Source of the DNA: Candidatus Gottesmanbacteria bacterium RIFCSPLOWO2_01_FULL_49_10
Lineage (GTDB): Bacteria > Patescibacteriota > Microgenomatia > UBA10105 > UBA927
Direction: 5' to 3'
DNA length: 10,545 nucleotides
NCBI GenBank assembly: GCA_001781025.1
Contig: MFJZ01000011.1
Location: 678-11,222 of the forward strand
This document shows positions 1 to 6,259 of the stretch, piece after piece; position 1 is the stretch's first letter; each line of letters starts with the position of its first letter. The notes beneath the pieces were generated by a model. It searched no databases. It worked only from the letters and a program-made list of their open reading frames with translations, and was not told where the DNA came from. The position numbers and the translations under genes are program-made.

Positions 1-631
1 TTCCTTGCTTGCCTAAGAGTAATACGATCCCGATGGTCAAGCCCGCGACAAGAATCCCCAAAAGAATCGACAGCACAGCACTTACGACACTGGTATCCGG
101 CTTTTGCACCACCGCCACGATAGTCGGCAACAAAATCATGATAGGAATAACGGCAATATCCTGGACGACCAGCCAGCCCGTGGCCACCTCGCCCGGCACT
201 GTCTCAAGCTCACCACGCTCGGAAAGGATTTTGACGACAACTGCGGTAGATGAAAGCGAAAACGCGGCTGCCATAAACAGGGATGGGAGTATACCGATTC
301 CCAATCCCATGGAAAGGACAAGAAACACGATGAAGCTCACGAGGACTTGCAGGATGGCCGGAAAAAGAACAGAGCGCAAAACTTTCCGAAGCCTGAAAAA
401 CGAAAACTCCACTCCCAGGGTAAAAAGAAGAAGCGTCACCCCAATCTCTGCAATACCCTGTAGAGTTACGTGGTCAATGATGCCGGAAGCGAGATTACCG
501 ATGAGGACACCGGCCGCGATGTACCCCAAAATCGTCGGTTGCTTGAGTACTCGGGCAATCGTCCCCCCGCCGATTGCGGTAGCAAAAACGAGGAGGAATG
601 TGGTGATGAGAGAAAGATTATGGGGTGTCAC
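1..631 (-). CDS. CPA2-family (Kef-type) cation/proton antiporter, N-terminal part
   Basis: This is the N-terminal 210 residues of an inner-membrane monovalent cation:proton antiporter of the CPA2 family (Kef/NapA type). The C-terminal part lies beyond the left window edge, so I cannot say whether a TrkA-N regulatory domain follows. About six hydrophobic segments are visible. Family hallmarks are GGGTIARVLKQPTILGYIAAGVLIGN (split here as residues 21-30 and 31-46), LLLFTLGVEF (67-76), SSTAVVVKIL (127-136) and VVQDIAVIP (155-163), which carries the Gln-Asp pair typical of CPA2 transporters. The start is a GTG at 629-631: an in-frame TAA lies 18 nt upstream and the next in-frame ATG is about 107 codons in, after the conserved helices. 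A 7-nt tandem repeat reaches the start codon and fills the place of a Shine-Dalgarno site. It is the last visible gene of the lgt-dksA-pseudouridine synthase run. The family call is firm; the transported ion is not known. Confidence 0.88.
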   Translation of the reverse strand, partial: MTPHNLSLITTFLLVFATAIGGGTIARVLKQPTILGYIAAGVLIGNLASGIIDHVTLQGIAEIGVTLLLFTLGVEFSFFRLRKVLRSVLFPAILQVLVSFIVFLVLSMGLGIGILPSLFMAAAFSLSSTAVVVKILSERGELETVPGEVATGWLVVQDIAVIPIMILLPTIVAVVQKPDTSVVSAVLSILLGILVAGLTIGIVLLLGKQG

Positions 632-662
632 TTTAAACTTTAAACTTTAAACTTTAAACTTT
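630..662. repeat. Heptamer tandem repeat (CTTTAAA)x4 upstream of the antiporter start
   Basis: The unit CTTTAAA (GTTTAAA read on the minus strand) is repeated four times perfectly at 631-658, with a partial fifth copy to 662 and one matching base before it at 630. It lies between the pseudouridine synthase stop (686) and the antiporter GTG (631) and occupies the whole ribosome-binding region of the antiporter. Each unit contains TAA, so it cannot code through in every frame. The two arrays inside the neighbouring gene have the same period and nearly the same length but a different unit. Confidence 0.95.
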
Positions 663-685
663 TCCCCAGTTTACATTTTAAAGTT

Positions 686-1420
686 TTAATTTTGAATTAT
701 TCTGTTCATATCATCCGGTATCGGGGATTCGATTGCAAGATGTTTACCGGAGGCAGGATGCTCAAATTCTACTTTCCATGCGTGGAGCATGACGCGCGGA
801 GCATCCCCGGCCCGGTCCCTGCGGCTTACCTTTCGCCCCGCGTAGAGATAATCACCAACAATAGGATGGTTTATATACTTCATATGCACGCGGATCTGAT
901 GCGTTCGACCGGTTTCCGGATAAAGCTCTACAAGAGATATATCTTCACTTTTGACTTTTGACTTTTGACTTTTGACTACTTTGTATCGCGTGACTGCTTC
1001 TTTCCCCCCAGGCACAACGCCGAACCGCTCCGGATTCCATGGAAGTCTGCCAACCGGAACACGGATTTCCCCTTCTTCCGGCACCAATTTTCCATGAACG
1101 ATCGCTAAATACGTCTTTTTTACCGCGCGTTCCTTAAATTGTCGCTGGAGCTCTACGAATGCTTCCGGGGTCTTGGCAATAATGAGAATGCCCGATGTCT
1201 CTTTGTCTATCCGGTGCACAATGCCCGCCCTGCTACAGAAATCACTATTCTGAGCTGACAGCTGACAGCTGACAGCTGACAGCTTCTTCTCCACCCAATC
1301 CTCTACAGTCTCCTCTTTCACCGATGCGGCACGATTGACAACGATACCGGGAGGTTTGTGTATGACCAATAGCGCATGGTCTTCAAAGAGAGTCTTTATG
1401 TCCAAGGAAGGTAGGGTCAT
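686..1420 (-). CDS. RluA/RluD-family rRNA pseudouridine synthase, without S4 domain
   Basis: This enzyme is predicted to isomerise uridine to pseudouridine in structured RNA. RluD-type relatives act on 23S rRNA helix 69, but the target here is not shown by the sequence. The 244-residue protein begins directly with the catalytic domain: DHALLVIHKPPGIVVNR (14-30), catalytic motif AGIVHRIDKETSGILI (65-80) with the nucleophile Asp72, and PETGRTHQIRVH (168-179). The N-terminal S4 domain of full-length RluD is absent. I start it at ATG 1420, which overlaps the upstream dksA-like stop as ATGA and has a GAAGAAG purine tract before it; an in-frame ATG at 1453 would lie deep inside the upstream gene. 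Two surface-loop regions, residues about 47-56 and 148-158, are encoded by perfect 7-nt tandem repeats in an otherwise conserved protein. All catalytic motifs are intact, so the gene is probably functional. Confidence 0.93.
   Translation of the reverse strand: MTLPSLDIKTLFEDHALLVIHKPPGIVVNRAASVKEETVEDWVEKKLSAVSCQLSAQNSDFCSRAGIVHRIDKETSGILIIAKTPEAFVELQRQFKERAVKKTYLAIVHGKLVPEEGEIRVPVGRLPWNPERFGVVPGGKEAVTRYKVVKSQKSKVKSEDISLVELYPETGRTHQIRVHMKYINHPIVGDYLYAGRKVSRRDRAGDAPRVMLHAWKVEFEHPASGKHLAIESPIPDDMNRIIQN
947..977. repeat. Heptamer tandem repeat (ACTTTTG)x4 inside the pseudouridine synthase gene
   Basis: There are four perfect copies of ACTTTTG plus ACT, 31 nt in all. On the coding strand it reads as repeated GTCAAAA and encodes the segment VVKSQKSKVKS, in which VKSQKSK and then VKS show the 7-residue period expected when 7 nt units are read in triplets. 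It sits between TRYK and the ISLVELYPETGRTH motif, a place where family members normally have a short variable turn. Confidence 0.95.
1253..1284. repeat. Heptamer tandem repeat (GCTGACA)x4 inside the pseudouridine synthase gene
   Basis: Four perfect copies of GCTGACA lie at 1254-1281, followed by GCT and preceded by one matching A. On the coding strand it encodes KLSAVSCQLSA, again with a 7-residue peptide period (LSAVSCQ, then LSA). It lies between the N-terminal strand region and the catalytic GIVHRID motif, another linker in this family. The unit differs from the array at 947-977, but copy number and length are almost the same. Confidence 0.95.
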
Positions 1421-1782
1421 CGAATATTCTTCTTCTTTTCGCAGGAAAAACAAAGCGTCGCCGCAGGCAGTACCGCCAGTCGATCGGTGTCAATCATCTG
1501 CCCGCAGGAACGACAAAATCCATAGGTACCCTCACCAATCCGAACAAGCGCCGAATCAATATCGGAGAGCTGATTTTTCATCTGTAAGACGAGTGCTGCG
1601 AATCGATCGTGGCTTGATTCTTCATTCGCTTCCGTATCTGTCGCCGCATTATCATTTACCCGCTCCGGATCAGCATACGGATCCTGAGCAACGAGCTCGG
1701 TAATCCTTGCGGCAACACGGCTTTTTTCTTCTTCCAGGTGTCGCCGAATATCACTAAGGACGTGTATAGGGTATCCATCCAT
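1417..1782 (-). CDS. DksA/TraR-family zinc-finger protein
   Basis: A 121-residue protein of the DksA/TraR C4 zinc-finger family; members bind the RNA polymerase secondary channel and adjust transcription initiation. A predicted helical hairpin (about 8-82) is followed by the finger: Cys90, Cys93, Cys111 and Cys114 in a C-x2-C-x17-C-x2-C pattern (FCRSCGQ ... LCFSCEK). The segment NDNAATDTEANEESSHDR (43-60) lies where DksA has its coiled-coil tip, but the classic DxxDxA tip motif is not clear, so binding to polymerase with the DksA effect is uncertain. The gene lies 22 nt after the lgt-like stop and its TGA overlaps the next gene's ATG, so it should be co-transcribed with both. No clear Shine-Dalgarno sequence is seen before its ATG. 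Confidence 0.88.
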   Translation of the reverse strand: MDGYPIHVLSDIRRHLEEEKSRVAARITELVAQDPYADPERVNDNAATDTEANEESSHDRFAALVLQMKNQLSDIDSALVRIGEGTYGFCRSCGQMIDTDRLAVLPAATLCFSCEKKKNIR

Positions 1783-1804
1783 AGAAATAAAATAATTTTC
1801 CGGG

Positions 1805-2659
1805 TCATCGCGATTGAGTCAATCGTTTTTGCACACCAATCACATGCTCCTTCATAAAACGGTACGCATTGCGACTCTCTCGGACAATACTGTGTATGCC
1901 GTTTCGAATATGCTCTTTTCCTCCGCCGAGAACGTAGTACACGCCAAAACTTTGCCCAAAAAGCGCAATCAAAACCCACTGATTGACGCTCAGAGACTTC
2001 CAGTATATATTACTCTCTTTGACAAATTCAAGGCCAAACATAAGGGCACTTAGTAAAAGGAAAAACCATATACCGACGAGTCCATACGCCCAACGATCTT
2101 TTTTTGCGCGGCGACCAAGGTACCCGACGCCAATGCCCAATAGTCCCATCGCCAAGATGACGTAGAGTTGATAGGGATGTCGCAGTCCCTCGTGACCAAC
2201 ATAGCGGATGGCAAATGGCAAATGGGCAGGCGCCCCCACCTCACTCCCATCCAAAAGCGAAGCGATGCTACCGATAATAATAGTGAGCGGTATGCTTGCC
2301 GCAAATGCGTCAAGGAGCCACCCTAATCGCATTTTGTACCGTCGCGCAAGCACGAGTGAAATCCCAACGCCCGCAAGAAACGAGCTGTAGAAGGATAATC
2401 CCGGCGCGACCCAAATTGCCGGAATTTTAAGGAGCGTCGGAGAAAATATATCCCAGTGAAATGCAACAAATCCCAGCCGGGAAGCCACAAATGCGCCTAC
2501 AGTTGCCCAAAAGGTCGTATCGAAAATATGCTCCTCACTCACTCCTTCTGCACGAAGGGAACGCCAAAAAAGAAATGAATAGAGTGCCCAGGCAAGAATA
2601 ATGAATACGCTAAAACTATACAGATGAAATGCGCCGATCGTAAGTAATATTGGATACAT
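1805..2659 (-). CDS. lgt: Lgt-like membrane protein (prolipoprotein diacylglyceryl transferase family), probably not catalytic
   Basis: A 284-residue polytopic membrane protein with the family layout of prolipoprotein diacylglyceryl transferase: GAFHLYSFS (9-17), ASRLGFVAF (59-67), PGLSFYSSFLAG (86-97), a long helix ending in GSIASLLDGSEVG (130-142), and RHPYQLY (160-166), which matches the conserved R-H-P-x-Q-L-Y of Lgt. In E. coli Lgt, His103, Arg143, Asn146, Glu151 and Arg239 are functionally important. An ungapped by-eye alignment puts Tyr91, Ser131, Ser134, Ser139 and Met207 at these places, while Tyr26 appears kept as Tyr14. So the fold is recognisable, but normal diacylglyceryl transfer is doubtful. 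Length is close to the usual 260-290. The C-terminal tail (about 247-284) is basic and probably cytoplasmic. It is the first gene of the minus-strand run, with a -10 box 7 nt before the ATG. The symbol denotes family only. Confidence 0.8.
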   Translation of the reverse strand: MYPILLTIGAFHLYSFSVFIILAWALYSFLFWRSLRAEGVSEEHIFDTTFWATVGAFVASRLGFVAFHWDIFSPTLLKIPAIWVAPGLSFYSSFLAGVGISLVLARRYKMRLGWLLDAFAASIPLTIIIGSIASLLDGSEVGAPAHLPFAIRYVGHEGLRHPYQLYVILAMGLLGIGVGYLGRRAKKDRWAYGLVGIWFFLLLSALMFGLEFVKESNIYWKSLSVNQWVLIALFGQSFGVYYVLGGGKEHIRNGIHSIVRESRNAYRFMKEHVIGVQKRLTQSR

Positions 2660-2672
2660 ACGTACTAGTATA
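2660..2672 (-). promoter_or_regulatory. -10 element of a leaderless promoter for the lgt-like gene
   Basis: On the minus strand TATACT (2667-2672) is followed by exactly 7 nt and then the ATG at 2659. A sigma-70-type start at this spacing would fall on or next to the ATG, giving a leaderless mRNA. The -35 region is poor (CAAACA or TCAAAC depending on spacing) and overlaps the -35 box of the divergent gene, so the two promoters may compete. Confidence 0.55.
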
Positions 2673-2691
2673 CCTCATGCAACGGACGTGT

Positions 2692-2727
2692 TTGAGTTCT
2701 GCGTCGTCTTATCATACAATAGAAAGC
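2692..2727 (+). promoter_or_regulatory. Sigma-70-type promoter, leaderless, for the small membrane protein gene
   Basis: TTGAGT (2692-2697) and TACAAT (2715-2720) are separated by 17 nt, close to the consensus pair TTGACA/TATAAT. The ATG follows 7 nt after the -10 box, so the predicted start site is at 2727-2728, with essentially no 5' untranslated region and no room for a Shine-Dalgarno site. Confidence 0.65.
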
Positions 2728-3204
2728 ATGACTGCAACTGCTCACGCCCTTGTGGCCGGAGCGATCGCCGCCAAATTTCCCGATCCCGTTACTGCCGCGG
2801 CCATCAGCTTCTCTTCACATTTTATCATGGACAGCATACCCCATTGGGATGTGGGGACCAACTGGCGCATGCGGCCCAAAACCATTACGGGAATCTTTGC
2901 CATAGCAGAGACGATCGGCGGCATGTGTCTCTCGTTCTTTCTTTTCGGCGGCCATGCACCGACACTCACGTTGATCGTCGCAATCGTCGCGTCTATTCTC
3001 CCTGACTGGCTGGAAACTCCTTGGTATGTACTTTTTGCGCATCAGAAGAAACACGAGCCAGCTCCCCGTGCGGGCATCTGGGAACGCTTTTGCTATCACA
3101 TCTATAAACTCGAAAACACCTTCCACACAAAGGCGCAATTACCCCTGGGACTTGCTACCCAAGTCGTTACGGTCGCCTTTTTCTTGGTTGTCTTGTCTTC
3201 CTAA
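2728..3204 (+). CDS. Small membrane protein with His/Asp pattern, possibly a membrane-bound metal-dependent hydrolase
   Basis: A 158-residue protein with about four or five hydrophobic segments (roughly 7-16, 22-32, 53-75, 79-95 and 138-156). Candidate metal ligands are His6 in TATAHALVAG, then SHFIMDSIPHWD with His31, Asp35, His39 and Asp41, and Asp93 in LPDWLE. The H...H-x3-D-x3-H-x-D layout resembles YdjM-type membrane-bound metal-dependent hydrolases, but I would not fix a substrate or reaction. The start is ATG 2728; an in-frame ATG at 2650 would overlap the divergent lgt-like gene and the -10 box directly before 2728 argues against it. It ends 11 nt from the tldE stop of the opposing unit, with no terminator hairpin between them. 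Confidence 0.72.
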   Translation: MTATAHALVAGAIAAKFPDPVTAAAISFSSHFIMDSIPHWDVGTNWRMRPKTITGIFAIAETIGGMCLSFFLFGGHAPTLTLIVAIVASILPDWLETPWYVLFAHQKKHEPAPRAGIWERFCYHIYKLENTFHTKAQLPLGLATQVVTVAFFLVVLSS

Positions 3205-3215
3205 CTCAATAATCT

Positions 3216-4562
3216 TTAGCCGTGCTGCGTGACGCCGGTAAAACGAAATTTGCCCAGATGAAGCGTCGGCACGAGACTTGGCGATCCCTCTGAACCCTCG
3301 AGACTAAGGTCGTTGCCGATTCCCCGTATGTCTTTCAATGCTTCAAGGACGCTTTCGGTATACCGTAGGTTCCGAGCTCGACCGACAATGGTGCCATGTT
3401 CTATGAAAAACGTTCCATCTCGTGTCATACCGGTTAAGATGAGCTTTTTGTGATGGACGACTCGTGTGTACCAAAACCGCGTTATGAGGAGCCCTCGTTT
3501 CACGCGTTTGATCATAGCGGATACGTTTTGTTTTCCGGGTAGGAGGACCATATGCGTGGGTATCGGTCCCCACGTGTTGGGCGCAAGGAGCGCGTGACCG
3601 GTATTTTCCTTGCCGTACTTATGGCCGTGATAGGAATCATAAACGACATTCTGTGCGACTCCACGATTTACAAGCGTAATTTTTTTCTTGGGAGTGCCTT
3701 CATAGTCAAAAGCCATTGGATAGCCTGCAGCCTGAAACGGGTCATCGACGATAGTGAGCGATGAATCAAAGAGTTGTTTCCCGATATTTCCCTGGTAGAA
3801 ACTGACGTCTTCGTGGTAGATGCGTGCGTTGGGCCCCAGCCAGCCGAAAAAGTCGAGAAGCTCAGCAACTGCCGGCGGCTCGAGAATGACTTCATACTCT
3901 CCTGCGGGAACATCGACGAACTCCCCGTGGGTGGCTTTGTAGATTGCGGTGTCGGATACTTCATTCGTCGTTATCCCACTGCCGAACTTCGTGTTTTGAC
4001 TTGCAAATCCGCTCCCGCGCTCACCCATAACGATTGATGAAAGTGATGCTGCTGCCCCGATGTGATATGCCCACACGCCGTGAGAATTCGCAACCCCCAG
4101 TTCACTGTCGCTTTCTGAAAACGCACCACTTGCCACCAGATCGTGCTCAAGCGCATTGCGTATGATGATTGCAATCGCCTGTGCTCTCCCAGATGATCCG
4201 ATGTGTTTATCGCCCTTACGGGGTCGCGATATCCGTCTATAGGTATTTCTGGTCGGAAGCGAGTGAAAGTGCGGATCCTCTCGCTGTAGAGTCGCAAGCA
4301 TTTTGGCGCGGGCGACCGCCGTCCGGATACCAATGGGGTCTGTTCTGTTGGCGCGGGCAACACCGATTTTACGGCCGAGGATACACCGAACGTGAATCTG
4401 AGTATCGGTCAGAGACACTGATTGGTGAATGTGGTTCTGGGCAAAACGCGTGAGCTCCTCCGTCCCTCCCCAAATAACTACCTCCGCCTCTCCGACACCA
4501 AGCCTTTTGGCTTCTTTGAGCGCGTATCCCGTCATGGCCTTGAGCTTTTGTTTTCCAAGCAT
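3216..4562 (-). CDS. tldE: TldE/PmbA subunit of the TldD/TldE metallopeptidase
   Basis: A 448-residue protein, the usual length for TldE (PmbA). It lacks HExxxH, as expected for the subunit that pairs with catalytic TldD and helps build the substrate channel. Recognisable pieces are an N-terminal region with DTQIHVRCILGRKIGVARAN (53-72), EYEVILEPPAVAELLDFF (about 223-240), and the segment GNIGKQLFDSSLTIVDDP followed by an FDYEGTPKKK turn, typical of the C-terminal domain. In E. coli the heterodimer processes microcin B17 precursor and unfolded peptides such as CcdA. It starts 25 nt after the tldD stop, so the two subunits are made from one transcript; AGGGG about 12 nt before the ATG may act as a weak ribosome-binding site. 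Nothing looks broken. No ribosomally made peptide precursor gene is visible nearby. Confidence 0.92.
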   Translation of the reverse strand: MLGKQKLKAMTGYALKEAKRLGVGEAEVVIWGGTEELTRFAQNHIHQSVSLTDTQIHVRCILGRKIGVARANRTDPIGIRTAVARAKMLATLQREDPHFHSLPTRNTYRRISRPRKGDKHIGSSGRAQAIAIIIRNALEHDLVASGAFSESDSELGVANSHGVWAYHIGAAASLSSIVMGERGSGFASQNTKFGSGITTNEVSDTAIYKATHGEFVDVPAGEYEVILEPPAVAELLDFFGWLGPNARIYHEDVSFYQGNIGKQLFDSSLTIVDDPFQAAGYPMAFDYEGTPKKKITLVNRGVAQNVVYDSYHGHKYGKENTGHALLAPNTWGPIPTHMVLLPGKQNVSAMIKRVKRGLLITRFWYTRVVHHKKLILTGMTRDGTFFIEHGTIVGRARNLRYTESVLEALKDIRGIGNDLSLEGSEGSPSLVPTLHLGKFRFTGVTQHG

Positions 4563-4587
4563 ACTCTGGCATTACCCCTTTTGCCTG

Positions 4588-6081
4588 TTACCGTTTCAAT
4601 ACCCCGACATCGACACCCCGAAACCGGGCGGGGGAGGCGCCGTGCCCGGTATGCATAAGCTGTGACGGCTGCCCCTTCCCGCAGTTCGGAGTTCCCCACA
4701 CAACCCAATGGTCGCGGCCGCAGATAGCGTCACAACTCCCCCAAAATACGGGCGTCATGCCGGTGTAGGTCGCGTTTTTCAGCATCCGACCACGCTTACC
4801 ATTTTTGATCTCCCAGGCAATCTCTGTCCCGAATTGAAAGTTGAGGCGCTTATCGTCTATACTCCAGCTTTTGTTTGTCGAAAAAAAGATCCCGTTTTTG
4901 GTATCGGCCAGAAGATCAGAAAGTTTCCATGCTTTCCCGCTTTGAGCGTTATCTCCTGGTTCGAGGTTAATGTTCGTCATTCTGATCATCGGCAAGTGTC
5001 CCCAACCCTCCGAGCGAACCGTGCCGCCGCTTGACCGATCATATCCCGGAACGGTTTTTTGCAGTATAGAGGCAACTTCGCGCGACGTTTGGTAGTCAAC
5101 AAATATGCCGTTTCGGACGAGGTATCTCCTCTGGGCGGCGACACCTTCATCATCATATCCAAAGGTGCCCAGGCCCAAGGGGACGGTCGCGTCCGCGGTC
5201 AAATTGACGATTGGCGCGCCGTAGCGAAAGATTCCGAGTTTATCTGGAGTCAGGAATGTCGTCCCTGCATACGAGGCCTCCCATCCAAGTGCCCTATCTC
5301 CCTCCGTTGCGTGCCCGCAGCTTTCGTGAATCTGAAGAGCCAGTTGATTGCCGTCGAGGATTATGTCCCGTTTCCCCCCTGGACACTCATCTGCCGAAAG
5401 AAGTGCCACTGCCTCCTCGGCGATGCGCTGTCCGTTGTCAATAAGCTTCATCCCACGCACGTTTTCAAAGCCTCCGGTAACGAACTGACCTCGAAATGAA
5501 TTTGGGAACGACCGGCTCTGTACGTCGCTCGCATTGGTTGCCGTTGCTTCAATGCCGCCGCCACATTCAACGAGCGTCTGGGTAATCCAGTGTCCTTGCG
5601 TGGATGCAAACAGCTTTTCCTGCTTCCACCCGGTATAATATGCCTGAGAAATCTTCAGATGCTTCACCCGACGCTGAGACTCGTCAGCGGCAAGAAGGAA
5701 CGAGACTTTTTCATCCATCGAAACCGTAAACGGATCTTCTGCATAGGGAGTTTTATATGTACCGCGCAGAGGTGACTCTTGGGTAAGGATCACAGGATCG
5801 GCTTTTACCGTGGCCGCCGCACGGGCGAGGACGACCGCTTTTTTGACTGTCGCATGGATCCCCGCGCTTGAAAGATCGCTACTTGCGGCAAATCCCCACC
5901 GACCGTCTTTCACGACCCGGATGCCGTACCCCATGGAATCGTTACTTTCCATGGCCTCAACAACCCCATCTTTGGTTGCGATGTGCTCCTTTTGGTACTG
6001 CCCCACCTTTAGATCACCGTACGAGACACGGGAAAGCTCAAGAGCGTTAAGAGCAGTATGGGCGATATGATCAAAGTTCAT
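4588..6081 (-). CDS. tldD: TldD, catalytic subunit of the TldD/TldE metallopeptidase
   Basis: A 497-residue zinc metallopeptidase subunit. The active-site helix reads LQIHESCGHATEGDRALG (249-266) with the HExxxH motif His252, Glu253 and His257. A C-terminal cysteine in GTPNCGKGQPSQ (Cys467) fits the third zinc ligand known for TldD. TTFLTPDKLGI and TFGYDDEGVAAQ also match the family. I start the gene at ATG 6081 (MNFDHIAHTALNALELSR). A longer frame from 6132 would run through the tRNA-Leu gene and its first 17 codons are only translated tRNA sequence. The tRNA CCA end is 5 nt from this ATG, so tldD has no leader of its own. tldE follows directly. Confidence 0.95.
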   Translation of the reverse strand: MNFDHIAHTALNALELSRVSYGDLKVGQYQKEHIATKDGVVEAMESNDSMGYGIRVVKDGRWGFAASSDLSSAGIHATVKKAVVLARAAATVKADPVILTQESPLRGTYKTPYAEDPFTVSMDEKVSFLLAADESQRRVKHLKISQAYYTGWKQEKLFASTQGHWITQTLVECGGGIEATATNASDVQSRSFPNSFRGQFVTGGFENVRGMKLIDNGQRIAEEAVALLSADECPGGKRDIILDGNQLALQIHESCGHATEGDRALGWEASYAGTTFLTPDKLGIFRYGAPIVNLTADATVPLGLGTFGYDDEGVAAQRRYLVRNGIFVDYQTSREVASILQKTVPGYDRSSGGTVRSEGWGHLPMIRMTNINLEPGDNAQSGKAWKLSDLLADTKNGIFFSTNKSWSIDDKRLNFQFGTEIAWEIKNGKRGRMLKNATYTGMTPVFWGSCDAICGRDHWVVWGTPNCGKGQPSQLMHTGHGASPARFRGVDVGVLKR

Positions 6082-6086
6082 AAAGC

Positions 6087-6175
6087 TGGTGCCAGAGGTG
6101 GGACTCGAACCCACACGGTCTGTAAAGACCATTAGTTTTTGAGACTAACCTGTATACCAATTTCAGCACTCTGGC
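6087..6175 (-). tRNA. tRNA-Leu(CAA), CCA encoded
   Basis: A complete class II tRNA. The acceptor arms GCCAGAG (6169-6175) and CTCTGGC (6091-6097) pair perfectly; discriminator A (6090) and encoded CCA (6087-6089) follow. The D-arm contains AAATTGGTATA between a CTG/CAG stem. The anticodon stem TTAGT/ACTAA encloses the loop CTCAAAA, giving anticodon CAA (6139-6141) for codon UUG. The long variable arm GGTCT-TTAC-AGACC is typical of tRNA-Leu, and the T-arm is GTGGG-TTCGAGT-CCCAC. It lies between dnaB and tldD on their strand. Confidence 0.96.
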
Positions 6176-6176
6176 A

Positions 6177-6230
6177 ATGGCGGGCAGGTCTACCTCTGCT
6201 GCCGGCAGACAGGAATTCCGCCATCTGGGC
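6177..6230 (-). repeat. Palindromic element resembling a tRNA-Leu 5' end interrupted in the D-loop
   Basis: The element has 7-nt inverted ends ATGGCGG (6177-6183) and CCGCCAT (6218-6224), and an inner palindrome CTGCCGGCAG (6199-6208). On the minus strand, 6230-6214 reads GCCCAGATGGCGGAATT, which matches the acceptor and D-stem start of a typical bacterial tRNA-Leu. After about 19 nt of palindrome it resumes with GGTAGAC, which is the normal continuation of that D-loop. No anticodon, T-arm or 3' acceptor follows, because the intact tRNA-Leu(CAA) begins immediately. A TACAAT at 6234-6239 (minus) could be the -10 box of the tRNA unit, without a clear -35. GCCGGC-centred palindromes are, as I recall, common between genes in CPR genomes. 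Confidence 0.55.
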
Positions 6231-6259
6231 GTTATTGTATCCTAGGCCCGGGGGGAACG

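Noticed and set aside
9..650. Open plus-strand frame of 213 codons at the left end
   Set aside because: It is antisense to the antiporter frame, has no domain-like pattern and is rich in Thr, Pro and Arg, as expected from a shadow frame.
947..1284. CRISPR-like repeats
   Set aside because: The repeats are uninterrupted 7-nt units with no spacers and no cas genes nearby.
1421..1453. Longer start for the pseudouridine synthase at 1453
   Set aside because: It would overlap the zinc-finger gene by more than 30 nt, while ATG 1420 gives a standard ATGA overlap and fits the family start.
3205..3215. Bidirectional terminator between the convergent genes
   Set aside because: Only 11 nt separate the two stops and no hairpin with a T-run is visible.
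6082..6132. N-terminal extension of tldD from an upstream ATG at 6132
   Set aside because: The added residues are translated tRNA-Leu sequence, and the family N-terminus starts at MNFDHIAH.
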